A stretch of DNA of 64,000 nt from positions 62,001 to 126,000 of the forward strand of contig CANJIV010000003.1 in the NCBI GenBank assembly GCA_947474595.1. The letters run 5' to 3'. Below the pieces are notes generated by a model that ran no database searches, was not told the origin of the DNA, and saw only the letters and a program-made list of their open reading frames with translations. This DNA comes from Solirubrobacterales bacterium (GTDB lineage: Bacteria > Actinomycetota > Thermoleophilia > Solirubrobacterales > Solirubrobacteraceae). Position 1 is the first letter of the stretch; the number at the start of each line of letters is the position of its first letter. Of the stretch, positions 1 through 8,464 are shown in pieces. Made by a program: the position numbers and the translations under genes.

Positions 1-15
1 CCGTACCCTCTCGCA

Positions 16-807
16 ATGCTCCTTGAAGGCAAGCGCCTACTCATAACCGGCGTACTAACCCAGAAGTCAATTGCTTTTGCCGTAGCCGAGAGCGCCCAGC
101 GAGAGGGCGCTGAGATCGTTCTGACTAGCTTTGGCCGCGCGATGCGTATCACGGAGCGGATCGCAAAACGTCTTCCAGACCCTCCCGATGTCCTAGAACT
201 AGACGTCAATGAGCCGGATCAGATCGCCGCTCTGGCCGCAACGCTTGGCGATCGCTGGGGCTCCCTAGATGGCATCCTTCACGCTATCGCCTTCGCTCCA
301 CAAGATGCACTTGGTGGAAAGTTCCTAACCACACCGGCGCAGTCAGCTGAGATCGCCTTCACGACAAGCGCCTTCTCTTACAAAGCGCTAGCGGCTGGAA
401 TGCTTGATCTGATGCGTGAAGCGGGAGGCGGCTCGATCGTAGGCCTAGACTTCGATGCGACCGTAGCCTGGCCGATATATGACTGGATGGGCGTCGCTAA
501 GGCCGCCTTGGAGTCAGTCAACCGCTACCTCGCCCGTGACCTCGGACCAGAGAAGATTCGAGCAAACCTAGTCTCAGCTGGACCGCTACAGACGATGGCC
601 GCCAGCAGCATCCCGGGATTTGAAACGCTCGCCGATGCATGGGAGCGCCAAGCTCCGCTCGGCTGGGATACAGCAGACCTACAGCCGGTCGCCGAAGCTG
701 TCATCTGGCTCCTCTCTGACCGCGCGCGTGCGATCACCGGAGAGATCATCCATGTTGATGGCGGCTTTCATGCCATCGGCGCACCGCCGGCGTCCGAAAA
801 CGCCTAG
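16..807 (+). CDS. fabI: Enoyl-[acyl-carrier-protein] reductase (NADH), FabI/InhA type
   Basis: Catalyses the last reductive step of each type II fatty-acid elongation cycle in the cytoplasm, reducing trans-2-enoyl-ACP with NADH. The 263-residue protein has the short-chain dehydrogenase fold: a nucleotide-binding TGVL segment near residue 11, and the catalytic pair Tyr155-x6-Lys162 in YDWMGVAK, closely resembling the mycobacterial InhA stretch YNWMTVAK. The C-terminal GEIIHVDGG is typical of FabI. It lies on the plus strand, tail to tail with the fatty-acid operon. The ATG at 16 sits close to the window edge, so its promoter is not seen. The family call is secure; substrate chain length is not visible. 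Confidence 0.95.
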   Translation: MLLEGKRLLITGVLTQKSIAFAVAESAQREGAEIVLTSFGRAMRITERIAKRLPDPPDVLELDVNEPDQIAALAATLGDRWGSLDGILHAIAFAPQDALGGKFLTTPAQSAEIAFTTSAFSYKALAAGMLDLMREAGGGSIVGLDFDATVAWPIYDWMGVAKAALESVNRYLARDLGPEKIRANLVSAGPLQTMAASSIPGFETLADAWERQAPLGWDTADLQPVAEAVIWLLSDRARAITGEIIHVDGGFHAIGAPPASENA

Positions 808-831
808 CAGCGCTACGTTCCGACTCAGGCC

Positions 832-1509
832 TCAGCGTAAGTCAGGGTCGTTAGCAGCAGCGTTAGCACGGACCGTGGAGTCGCTAAGAAGCGCCTCGGG
901 ATGCGAGTAAACAGCGCGCCACCACAGCTCAGAGAGGACCCTGATCGAGTCATGGCCAGGCCGACCACCGTTGAGTATCTCTAGCGTCACGTGGCGCTCG
1001 ACCATCGCCATCAAGGCCTGCGCGGCGTCGCGTGCGGGAATGTCTCGTGGCGCGCGACCGGTGCGCTGATCGCGCTCAATTCGTTGAGAGACAGCCTCTA
1101 TGAGCTTCTGGATATAGGGCGCCCACTGTTGGGGCAGATGATCCTCGCCTCCGGACAGGACGAAGGCGATCTTTAGCACTGACTCGTCGCGGTTGACGAC
1201 CGCCACGGTCCTCGCCAGCGCACGGCGCAACTCAGCTCGAGCGTCACCGTCACCATCTACGTAAGGCCGAACAGCCTCAAACATGTCGGAGAAAACTCGC
1301 TGGATCAGGCGATCTACGACCGCTCGCTTGTTAGGAAAGTAGGAGTAGACATTCGTGCGACTTACAAAGGCACGCTTTGCGATGCCGTCGATTGTTACGC
1401 GCTCGTAGCGCTCCTCGGTGATGGCATCGCGCGCGGCCGAAAGGATCGCATCCTCGGTCGAGTTGCGTGGCTCCAGAGTCTCTATAGAGGCGAGATCGCT
1501 CACGCCCAC
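832..1509 (-). CDS. TetR-family transcriptional regulator, probably of the fatty-acid operon
   Basis: A 225-residue repressor or activator of the TetR family. Residues about 18-65 form the DNA-binding domain, with the helix-turn-helix segment ending in RTNVYSYFPNKRAVVDRL; the rest is the variable ligand and dimer domain. Its start overlaps the end of the carboxylase gene by 10 bp, so it is the last gene of the fabD-fabH-fabG-acpP-fabF-accD operon and probably translationally coupled. By analogy with actinobacterial FasR-like regulators it may sense acyl-CoA or acyl-ACP and control lipid genes; that is inference. No operator was identified. Confidence 0.85.
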   Translation of the reverse strand: MGVSDLASIETLEPRNSTEDAILSAARDAITEERYERVTIDGIAKRAFVSRTNVYSYFPNKRAVVDRLIQRVFSDMFEAVRPYVDGDGDARAELRRALARTVAVVNRDESVLKIAFVLSGGEDHLPQQWAPYIQKLIEAVSQRIERDQRTGRAPRDIPARDAAQALMAMVERHVTLEILNGGRPGHDSIRVLSELWWRAVYSHPEALLSDSTVRANAAANDPDLR

Positions 1510-2906
1510 GCACCGAGCGCAGCGACGAGGCGCTCGCGGGTCTCAGACGGAGCGATCATCTCGTCGATCTCACCTGCCGCAGCCGCCTGAGCGGCCGAGA
1601 GATGGCGCTCCTCGTAAGCCTCGGCTAGCAGCTCGGGATCGGCTCCATCTGAAATCGCCCTGTGGTCGATGATCTCCACCGCCTGACGCGCACCCATCAC
1701 ACCGATGCGTGCTCCATCCCAAGCTAGTGAAACGGTGGCTCCGAGGTCGCGTGAGTTCATGGCTATATGCGCCCCGCCGAAGGCTTGGCGCAGAACAACA
1801 GTAGCGCGAGGAACCGTGGCGCCGGCAAAGGCGCGCACGAGCGAGGCTCCGTGACGGATCACACCAGCGTGTTCTTGGCGGGTGCCCGGCAGGAATCCAG
1901 TGGTATCCACAAGCACGGCAAGTGGTAGGCCAAAGCGATTACAGAGGTCCACAAACCATGCCCCCTTCTCCGATGCGGATGAGTCGATCGTGCCGCCGAG
2001 GTAGGCTGGCTGATTGGCGATCACGCCGACCGGGTGCCCTTCTAGCCGCCCAAAGCCACAGACCATGTTGCGCGCCCACCGTGGAGCGACCTCCATAAAG
2101 CTGTCAAGGTCGACGATCCTCTCTATGACCTCGCAGACGTCATAGACCTTGCGTGACTCGCTTGGCACCGGCCCCGAAGGATCGCCACCGTTGGGAGCGA
2201 TCGGAGCCTCGATCGGCAGTGGCCCCTTGGCGATCTGCGGCAGATATCCAATCAACGCCCGCGCCATCCTCGCTCCCTCTGCCTCATCTTCGGCAACAAG
2301 GTGTGCGACTCCGTTGGCACGGTGCACGCGCGAACCGCCGAGTTCATCGAGCGTGACTGACTCGCGCATCACACGCTCGACTACCTTCGGCCCGGTGAGG
2401 AACATCTGCGAATTGTCGCCCGCCATAATCGTGAAGTCGCCGAGTGCTGGCGAGTAGGCAGCGCCACCGGCGCAAGGGCCGCTGATGACTGAAATCTGCG
2501 GTACTTCGGCGAGAACTTGGGCGCGGAAGATTGAACCGTAGGCGTTTAGCGCCGCGATCCCCTCCTGCAGGCGCGCACCGCCAGAAGCCGGGAAGCCGAT
2601 CACGGGAGCGCGCGAGCCAGCGGCCATACGGATCACCCGGGCGATGGTTCGTCCGCCCTCGGTCCCAAGCGAACCGCCCATATGGGATATCTGCTGGGCC
2701 CAAACATAGACAGGGCGACCCGTCACCCGTCCGCTACCGGCAAGCACACCATCGCCGACGTTTGATCGCAGGGGCTTGAAGGTGCCCGGATCACAGACGC
2801 GGGCTAGCCTTAAAAGGGCTGGATCTGGCGTAGCCGTGACAGCAGCGGGCAGCGCTTGCTCTGGCGCAGCTGGCGTGAGACCCGTTTTACGTTCGGCAGT
2901 ACTCAT
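1500..2906 (-). CDS. accD: Acyl-CoA carboxylase carboxyltransferase (beta) subunit, AccD6-like
   Basis: Transfers the carboxyl group from carboxybiotin to acetyl- or propionyl-CoA, giving malonyl- or methylmalonyl-CoA for fatty-acid synthesis. The 468-residue protein shows both crotonase-like halves: an N-terminal part with SGGARLQEG and the oxyanion-forming SGPCAGGAAYSPAL, and a C-terminal part with DTTGFLPGTRQEHAGVIRHG and RQAFGGAHIAMNSR. No zinc ribbon is visible at the N terminus, which fits the actinobacterial acyl-CoA carboxylase beta type and not E. coli AccD. It overlaps fabF by 4 bp (ATGA) upstream and tetR downstream. The position beside KAS and ACP genes mirrors accD6 in the mycobacterial FAS-II operon. 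No biotin-carrier or biotin carboxylase gene is in the window. Confidence 0.88.
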   Translation of the reverse strand: MSTAERKTGLTPAAPEQALPAAVTATPDPALLRLARVCDPGTFKPLRSNVGDGVLAGSGRVTGRPVYVWAQQISHMGGSLGTEGGRTIARVIRMAAGSRAPVIGFPASGGARLQEGIAALNAYGSIFRAQVLAEVPQISVISGPCAGGAAYSPALGDFTIMAGDNSQMFLTGPKVVERVMRESVTLDELGGSRVHRANGVAHLVAEDEAEGARMARALIGYLPQIAKGPLPIEAPIAPNGGDPSGPVPSESRKVYDVCEVIERIVDLDSFMEVAPRWARNMVCGFGRLEGHPVGVIANQPAYLGGTIDSSASEKGAWFVDLCNRFGLPLAVLVDTTGFLPGTRQEHAGVIRHGASLVRAFAGATVPRATVVLRQAFGGAHIAMNSRDLGATVSLAWDGARIGVMGARQAVEIIDHRAISDGADPELLAEAYEERHLSAAQAAAAGEIDEMIAPSETRERLVAALGAWA

Positions 2907-4078
2907 GCTCGTCCAATCGCTAGGCAGGCATTTTGACCACCAAATCCAAACGAGTTTGAAAGCGCCAGCTCAATCCCTGGGGCATCGCGCGGACCGTCTG
3001 CGATCACGTCGACGTCGCACTCTGGGTCGAGCTCTTCGTAGTTGAGAGTTGGTGGCATCACGCCGCGTTCAAGCGCGGCTAGTGTGGCAACGGCCTCGAC
3101 CGCTCCAGCAGCTCCAAGGAGATGGCCGATCGCAGACTTTGTGCTTGATAGCGGCGGGCCATCGGCGCCAAATACCTGTCGGTAGGCAAGTACCTCACAG
3201 CGATCGTTAAATGGTGTCGAGGTGCCGTGTGCGTTGAGGTATCCGACGTCGGCAGGTGCGGCGTCTGCGTCGGCGAGTGCTGCTCGCATCGCCTGCGTCG
3301 CGCCGCGTCCGTCTTTGTCGGGCTGAGTGATGTGAAATGCGTCATTGGAGGAGCCATAGCCGACGATTCGACCGCGCGATAGGGCGCCCCGCGCCTTGGC
3401 ATGCGCAGCGGACTCGAGGACTAATACTGCGGCACCTTCGCCCATCACAAATCCGTCGCGACGTACGTCAAAAGGTCGCGATATTCCCTCACGCGAGAGC
3501 GCTCCCATCGCATTGAAAGCAGCAAGGCAGACAGTAGTTATGGCGGCCTCGCTGCCACCGGCCAAGACAACGTCGGCGTCTCCGCGTTCAATCATGCGTG
3601 CTCCTTCGCCGATGCCGTGAGTACCGGTCGCACACGCAGAAGAGACCGAAAGCCCCGGTCCCCGTGCCCCGAGCCGCATCGCAACGACGGCCGAGGCAGC
3701 ATTGGGCATCATCATGGGGACGAAGTTCGGCGACACTGCCCGATCTCCCCCCTCCCTCCAAGCAAGAACCTGCTCCTGGAGGGTCGTAAGCCCGCCGACA
3801 CCCGTACCGATCACGATTCCAATCCGCGTGGGATCGACTTCGCCGGGCAGTCCTGCCTCCTCTGCTGCCTGAACGGCCGCAGCAACAGCGAACTGAGTAA
3901 AACGGTCAGCGCGACGAGCCTCTTTCGCTGTCATGTAGCGCTCAGGGTCAAAGTCCGTACAACGCGCGATGCCATCGACCACGCCCGAACGGCGATCTGA
4001 GAGCGCATCTAGGAAGACATCGGCACCCTCGCCGATTGAAGAGATGACGCCGCGGCCGGTTACTACTACTTCGTTCAT
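2903..4078 (-). CDS. fabF: Beta-ketoacyl-ACP synthase II (KAS II)
   Basis: Condenses malonyl-ACP with acyl-ACP in chain elongation. The 391-residue thiolase-fold protein carries the Cys-His-His triad: Cys149 in SSACATGTHG, His284 in NAHGTSTPFND and His319 in KSAIGHLLGAAGA; the C-terminal SNSFGFGGQNA loop is also present. Its start codon touches the stop of acpP (shared base 4078) and its end overlaps accD by 4 bp, indicating tight translational coupling. Two His residues in the active site mark it as an elongating KAS I/II enzyme and not FabH. Length is slightly short of the usual 410 residues. Confidence 0.95.
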   Translation of the reverse strand: MNEVVVTGRGVISSIGEGADVFLDALSDRRSGVVDGIARCTDFDPERYMTAKEARRADRFTQFAVAAAVQAAEEAGLPGEVDPTRIGIVIGTGVGGLTTLQEQVLAWREGGDRAVSPNFVPMMMPNAASAVVAMRLGARGPGLSVSSACATGTHGIGEGARMIERGDADVVLAGGSEAAITTVCLAAFNAMGALSREGISRPFDVRRDGFVMGEGAAVLVLESAAHAKARGALSRGRIVGYGSSNDAFHITQPDKDGRGATQAMRAALADADAAPADVGYLNAHGTSTPFNDRCEVLAYRQVFGADGPPLSSTKSAIGHLLGAAGAVEAVATLAALERGVMPPTLNYEELDPECDVDVIADGPRDAPGIELALSNSFGFGGQNACLAIGRA

Positions 4079-4326
4079 TAGGACGCCGTACCACCGAGTT
4101 CGATTACGAGCCGCACAGCATCGCCGACAGAAGCGATCGGCTTGAGCTTCTCGTCGTTGATCTCGATGCCGTACTCATCTTCGAGCGCCCGCACGAGCTC
4201 TACGAGGTCAAGCGAATCGACGTCAAGATCATCCCAAGTTGTTGTCATCTCAGCGCCAGCGGCCCCGGGCACCTTGATCTCTTCAAGCTGGGTCCGGACC
4301 TTCTCTAGTACTTGTTGTTCATCCAT
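4078..4326 (-). CDS. acpP: Acyl carrier protein
   Basis: Small acidic carrier, 82 residues, that holds growing acyl chains on a phosphopantetheine arm. The attachment serine is Ser38 in the conserved [11 protein letters not shown] stretch, followed by the acidic helix EDEYGIEI that binds partner enzymes. It lies between fabG and fabF in the operon, with 38 bp of space upstream and a start/stop overlap downstream. Length and motif are normal for a fatty-acid ACP. Confidence 0.95.
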   Translation of the reverse strand: MDEQQVLEKVRTQLEEIKVPGAAGAEMTTTWDDLDVDSLDLVELVRALEDEYGIEINDEKLKPIASVGDAVRLVIELGGTAS

Positions 4327-4364
4327 ATCGTGTCCTTTGTTATTAGTTGCTGGGGAAAAGTTCT

Positions 4365-5045
4365 CTATGCGGCCATGCCGCCATCGACGGCGATTGTTGC
4401 TCCGTTGACGTAGGCGGCTTCATCTGAGCAAAGGAATGCCACGCAAGCAGCCACCTCTGCCGGGGTACCTGCCCGGGCCGCGGGAATCATAGGCATTAGT
4501 GCCTGCGCGACGTCGGTCGTCATCTCCGTGGTGATCAAGCCAGGGGTCACTGCGTTACATGTGATCCCCTTCTTGGCCATCTCTTTTGCGACCGTTCGCG
4601 TGAGAGCCAGCAGGCCAGCCTTTGAAGCTGCGTAGTTGGCTTGGCCGGGATTTGCGTGCTCTGCCACGACGGATGAGATATTGACGATCCGACCCCAGCG
4701 AGCCTTGAGCATCGACGAAAGAGCGAGCTTAGTCGCCGTGAATGCCCCAGTTAAGTTTGTCTCTAATACCGCGTCCCAGTCGGCGTCAGGCATTCTGATA
4801 GCCAAGCTATCGAGGCGCTGTCCGGCGTTGTTTACCAAGACTAGAACCGGCCCGTAGCGCTCCTGGACCTCGTCAAAAGCGACCTTGACTGCCTCACGGT
4901 CGCCGATGTCGGCTATGACGTCGCCGCCGCTTCTCCCAAGTGTCGCGACCGTCCAGCCGTCGGCCCGCAGGCGCTCGGTTATGGCGCCACCAATCCCGCG
5001 CTCGCCCCCGGTTACCAGTGCGCAGCCCTGATCACGCGGCGACAC
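4365..5045 (-). CDS. fabG: 3-oxoacyl-ACP reductase, SDR family
   Basis: Reduces 3-oxoacyl-ACP with NADPH in the elongation cycle. The 226-residue protein is a classical short-chain dehydrogenase: TGGERGIGG (12-20) binds the cofactor, NNAG is at 72-75, the catalytic serine is at about 124-125 in NISSVV, and Tyr138-x3-Lys142 lies in YAASK. The end [14 protein letters not shown] is typical of FabG. The gene starts inside the end of fabH (14-bp overlap), so it is probably co-translated. SDR enzymes are often mis-assigned, but the operon position supports FabG. Confidence 0.92.
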   Translation of the reverse strand: MSPRDQGCALVTGGERGIGGAITERLRADGWTVATLGRSGGDVIADIGDREAVKVAFDEVQERYGPVLVLVNNAGQRLDSLAIRMPDADWDAVLETNLTGAFTATKLALSSMLKARWGRIVNISSVVAEHANPGQANYAASKAGLLALTRTVAKEMAKKGITCNAVTPGLITTEMTTDVAQALMPMIPAARAGTPAEVAACVAFLCSDEAAYVNGATIAVDGGMAA

Positions 5046-5991
5046 GGGCTTCCTCCTTCCAAGTCAGTACCCCAGCGCCCCAAACGAGGCCAGCGCCAAA
5101 GGCAGCTAACACGATGCGGTCGCCGGCGTGCAGTAGACCTTCGCGCTCGCAGTAGGCGAGCGCCAGCGGAACTGAGGCAGACGATGTATTTGCGGTGTGC
5201 GAGATTGCCATCGCAACACGCTCGTCGGGCAGGCCCAGCTCGCGGGCCGTCGACTCGATGATCCTTGCATTGGCCTGGTGGGAGACGAAAAGATCGACGT
5301 CGTCGAGCGTCATACCTGCGCGGGTGAGAGCGGTACGCGTCGCCTCGGCCATGCACCTGACTGCATTGCGATAGATCTCCTGGCCCTGCATCCGAATCAA
5401 ACGCTCGTCGTTGTCGACGTAAAGCAGATCGCCCAAGGAGCCGTCGCTGCAAAGCTCGAAGGGCTGAAGGCCAAACTGATAGTCACCGCTAGCGACGAGC
5501 ACCGCGCCGACCCCGTCGCCGAAGATCACTGTCGTCGTGCGGTCACTCTTGTCGACGATCCGCGACATCGCGTCCGCGCCACAGACCAACACCAACTGTG
5601 CTCGACCGCTCTCAATCAGCGCAGCCGCTTGGTCGAGGGCATAGATAAAGCCAGCGCATGCAGCAGCCACGTCGTAAGCCGCAGCAGAGTGAGCACCGAT
5701 GCGGAAGGCTACTTCTGGGGCGACGCCTGGCGTAATGCGATCGGCGGTGATGGTAGAGACAATGACGTAGTCCACATCGGCCGCGCTACGACCAGCGTCG
5801 GCCAAGGCTTGTAGGCAGGCTGTCGTTGTGAGGTCGGCAACCGTCTCGCTGCCGCTAAGCCAGCGGCGCTCTTGAATGCCAGTCCTGCGGACAATCCACT
5901 CATCGCTTGTGTCTAGCGTCGCCATTAGATCTTCATTGGTGATGACCTGCGCGGGTAGCGCGCTCCCTAATCCGCAGATGCCGGCGTTCAT
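5032..5991 (-). CDS. fabH: Beta-ketoacyl-ACP synthase III
   Basis: Starts fatty-acid synthesis by condensing an acyl-CoA primer with malonyl-ACP. The 319-residue protein carries the Cys-His-Asn triad: Cys112 in AAACAGFIYAL, His238 in SHQANARI and Asn268 in SHTANTSSAS. The usual GNTS is here ANTS. The GDGVGAVLV segment also fits FabH. It follows fabD with a 4-bp overlap. Primer preference (acetyl or branched) cannot be read from the sequence. Confidence 0.94.
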   Translation of the reverse strand: MNAGICGLGSALPAQVITNEDLMATLDTSDEWIVRRTGIQERRWLSGSETVADLTTTACLQALADAGRSAADVDYVIVSTITADRITPGVAPEVAFRIGAHSAAAYDVAAACAGFIYALDQAAALIESGRAQLVLVCGADAMSRIVDKSDRTTTVIFGDGVGAVLVASGDYQFGLQPFELCSDGSLGDLLYVDNDERLIRMQGQEIYRNAVRCMAEATRTALTRAGMTLDDVDLFVSHQANARIIESTARELGLPDERVAMAISHTANTSSASVPLALAYCEREGLLHAGDRIVLAAFGAGLVWGAGVLTWKEEARVAA

Positions 5992-6806
5992 GCTGGAGCC
6001 TCCGCGCGGAGGGTTCGCTTAACCATCCCGGTTAAAACCTGCCCTGGGCCGCACTCTTGAAAGTCGTTGATGCCATCGTCGTGCATCGCTAACAACGTCT
6101 CGCGCCAGCGCACACAGCGCAGCAGGTTTTCGCCGAGCTCACTGCGGATGTCAATAAACGGTGCGGCGCTTCCGTTGGAGTAGACCGGAAAGAGTGGCTC
6201 TGACACCGGTGTACCGGCGAGCTTGCTGCGCAGCGTTGCTGCGGCAGGCTGCATCAGGGGTGAGTGAAATGCGCCGCTGACGTCGAGTATGCGGGCCCGG
6301 GCGCTGATCTCGCGTGCGCGCCTTTCAGCATCTTCAACGGCCTCGCGCGGACCAGCTAGGACGATCTGGCCTGGAGCATTGTCATTGGCAATTACTAGGC
6401 CTAGTTGGGTAGCTAGGGCTGCGACGTCTGTGGGGTCGCCACCTAGCATCGCGACCATCGCGCCAGGCACGCGTTCTGCTGCCGTGGCCATAGCAGCCGC
6501 GCGCGCATCGACTAGCAATAAGGCATCTTCGAAAAGCAGGGCACCAGCAGCCACAAGCGCTGCGTACTCACCTAAAGAGTGGCCTGCAGCCGCTGCTGGC
6601 ACCGGCCGGCCCGCCATCTCCCAGTCAGCAACGCCGCAGAGAAAGAGTGCTGGCTGCTGATAGCGAGTGCCGTCGGCTAGGTGATCAAAGGGGTTGTAAT
6701 CGAGCAGGTCAAGGCCGCGCTCAAGCAGGCTGGAGCCAGCGTAGCGGCCTTGCATCCCGTCCTCATGGCTCCCCTGGCCAGGGAAAAGCAGTGCGATATC
6801 GCTCAT
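5988..6806 (-). CDS. fabD: Malonyl-CoA:ACP transacylase
   Basis: Moves the malonyl group from CoA to ACP, feeding the elongation cycle. The 272-residue protein starts with the family signature LLFPGQGS and has the nucleophile Ser77 in GHSLGEY and the catalytic His181 in SGAFHSPLM. It is the first gene of the minus-strand operon; about 90 bp upstream separate it from the sugar-kinase gene, so the operon promoter probably lies there. It is shorter than the usual ~310 residues, mainly because the segment between the N-terminal motif and the GHSLGEY elbow is compact. Confidence 0.93.
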   Translation of the reverse strand: MSDIALLFPGQGSHEDGMQGRYAGSSLLERGLDLLDYNPFDHLADGTRYQQPALFLCGVADWEMAGRPVPAAAAGHSLGEYAALVAAGALLFEDALLLVDARAAAMATAAERVPGAMVAMLGGDPTDVAALATQLGLVIANDNAPGQIVLAGPREAVEDAERRAREISARARILDVSGAFHSPLMQPAAATLRSKLAGTPVSEPLFPVYSNGSAAPFIDIRSELGENLLRCVRWRETLLAMHDDGINDFQECGPGQVLTGMVKRTLRAEAPA

Positions 6807-6849
6807 CTGGGGTTAGGAGACACTCCTAGAGACAGGTGGTTACCCGACC

Positions 6850-6874
6850 TCGACAGAGTGAGCGTCACTGTCGA
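6850..6874. terminator. Hairpin between the ROK kinase and fabD
   Basis: An inverted repeat with CGACAG on one side and CTGTCG on the other, extended by GTGA/TCAC across a GCG loop, lies downstream of the kinase and upstream of fabD. On the plus strand it is followed by AAATTT; on the minus strand, where the kinase transcript would end, there is no T-run. It may be a weak terminator or part of the fabD leader. Confidence 0.35.
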
Positions 6875-6893
6875 AATTTGCGCCTAAATTCGA

Positions 6894-7970
6894 TTATTTG
6901 ATCAGCAGCGATGCGCCTATCGCGCCGCCAAGATCCCCCAGCGCACCGAGCAGAACTGCGGGCGGGCGGTCAGAGGCAAGAATGTGAGGAATCATCGCGG
7001 CTTCGATCCGATCGACAAACGGCTGGCCAAAGCGGATTCCCATCCCTCCGCCGATCACGACCGCTTCAATGTCGAGAACGTTGACGCACGACCCGACACC
7101 AGCTCCTAGGGCCACAACCGCCTCATCAAGAAGCTCCTTTGCGAGGTCATCGCCGTGATCCATAGCCCTTGCCCATACCCCACTGGTTAGACGAGGGCGG
7201 CCGCGCTTCTCCATGATCTTAAAGAGATCGGTCTTCTTGCCATCGTCATGAAGCTTGCGCGCACGGATCTCCATCGCCATGCGCCCAGCGTAGGCTTCCA
7301 TGCAGCCGCGCCGTCCACACGTGCAGCGCCGCCCGCCTTCGTTGATGACTACGTGGCCGATCTCGCCAGCGGCACCGCGGCCAAACCAAGGCTTGCCGTT
7401 GAGGATGATCCCACCACCGATCCCGGTACCCCAGAAGACTCCGAGTATCGACTTGTAATCGGTCGCCGCGCCGAGCTCGAACTCTCCCTGCGTGGCAGTG
7501 TCGACGTCGTTGCCAACTTCTACTTTAGTTCCAAGCAGCCCGCCTAGCGACGAAACCACCGGAAAGGGATCCTTCCAGTCCGGAAGGTTGCCTGCATTTG
7601 CAACCGTACCGGCCTTGTGGTCGATCACTCCAGGCGAGCCAACGCCAACGCCACGCAGCGAGCTGGTCGTTACGCCGGCAGCGTCAGCAGCCGCGTTAAG
7701 GACCTCGGCCATCGCATCAACGACGTCTTGTGGTCCGCCCTTTGTTGGGGTCGGGCGACGAGCCTGCCCCATCACCGTCTGAGCGTCGTCGATCACAATC
7801 GCCTGAATCTTCGTCCCGCCGAGGTCGATCCCGCCGCGTAGGTTAGAAGCCTTAGCAGGGCGTGGACTGCGAGTGGTCGGCTGATCTGCCTTAGGTGCCT
7901 CGGGCATAGGTTCCATCATCCTCTGGGTCGGGTAAGCGCTGAACTTACCGCTTATCGGTGTTTTTTGCAC
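6894..7970 (-). CDS. ROK-family sugar kinase, probably glucokinase
   Basis: An ATP-dependent sugar kinase of the ROK family, probably phosphorylating glucose in the cytoplasm. After an unconserved N-terminal tail of about 45 residues come the phosphate-binding GGIDLGGTKIQA, the sugar-binding GNDVDTATQGE and GTGIGGGII, the EIGH segment, and the ROK zinc site CTCGRRGCMEAYAG (Cys-x-Cys-x4-Cys). The open frame starts with GTG at 7970, but ATG codons at 7919, 7916 and 7907 are nearer the conserved core and could be the true start. It has no DNA-binding domain, so it is an enzyme and not a NagC/XylR repressor. Confidence 0.85.
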   Translation of the reverse strand: MQKTPISGKFSAYPTQRMMEPMPEAPKADQPTTRSPRPAKASNLRGGIDLGGTKIQAIVIDDAQTVMGQARRPTPTKGGPQDVVDAMAEVLNAAADAAGVTTSSLRGVGVGSPGVIDHKAGTVANAGNLPDWKDPFPVVSSLGGLLGTKVEVGNDVDTATQGEFELGAATDYKSILGVFWGTGIGGGIILNGKPWFGRGAAGEIGHVVINEGGRRCTCGRRGCMEAYAGRMAMEIRARKLHDDGKKTDLFKIMEKRGRPRLTSGVWARAMDHGDDLAKELLDEAVVALGAGVGSCVNVLDIEAVVIGGGMGIRFGQPFVDRIEAAMIPHILASDRPPAVLLGALGDLGGAIGASLLIK

Positions 7971-8095
7971 CTTTTAACGTGCAAAATTTAGCGCTAGGAG
8001 TCATTGGCGGGCCGCGGGGAGACTGCCTCGCAGGCGCTACACAGACCGACCAGCCAAACCACCGTCACTCCGCCACCTTCACTGCCGTGGCAAAA

Positions 8096-8464
8096 CTAGA
8101 CCGCTTGCCCGCCCTCTGGGTGAGCCTGAAGGATCTCCTCTCCAGATTCACCGGTTCGCACGCGGTAGGCTGCCTCAACGGGCATGATGAATACCTTGCC
8201 GTCGCCAACCTCTCCGCTTCGCGCATACTTGAGGATCGTGTCTACGATCGTCTGGACATCGCCATCGGCTACCACGCACTCCAGCTTTATCTTCGGCCGC
8301 AGATAGTTAGTCACCGAAGTTCCACGGTACTTCTCGGTGATCCCTTTCTGACGCCCTGAACCCTTGGCCTCCATGATCGAGAGCGATGGGAAGCCAAGTT
8401 CGAGCAACTCTGTTCGGATCGGCTCAAACGCCTCGTGACGGATATAGGCCGCTACAAGCTTCAT
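8096..8464 (-). CDS. glnK: Nitrogen regulatory PII protein, GlnK-like, lacking T-loop Tyr51
   Basis: Trimeric PII signal protein that senses ATP/ADP and 2-oxoglutarate and binds the ammonium channel. The 122 residues align without gaps to E. coli GlnB through GSGRQKGITEKYRG and PKIKLE, and the C-terminal RVRTGESGEEIL is conserved. Position 51, the tyrosine that is uridylylated or adenylylated in most bacterial PII proteins, is valine here (RGTSVTNYLRPK). Tyr46 is retained. The gene overlaps the end of amt by 4 bp, the classic amt-glnK arrangement, so channel gating is the likely role. How it is reset without the usual modification is open. Confidence 0.92.
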   Translation of the reverse strand: MKLVAAYIRHEAFEPIRTELLELGFPSLSIMEAKGSGRQKGITEKYRGTSVTNYLRPKIKLECVVADGDVQTIVDTILKYARSGEVGDGKVFIMPVEAAYRVRTGESGEEILQAHPEGGQAV

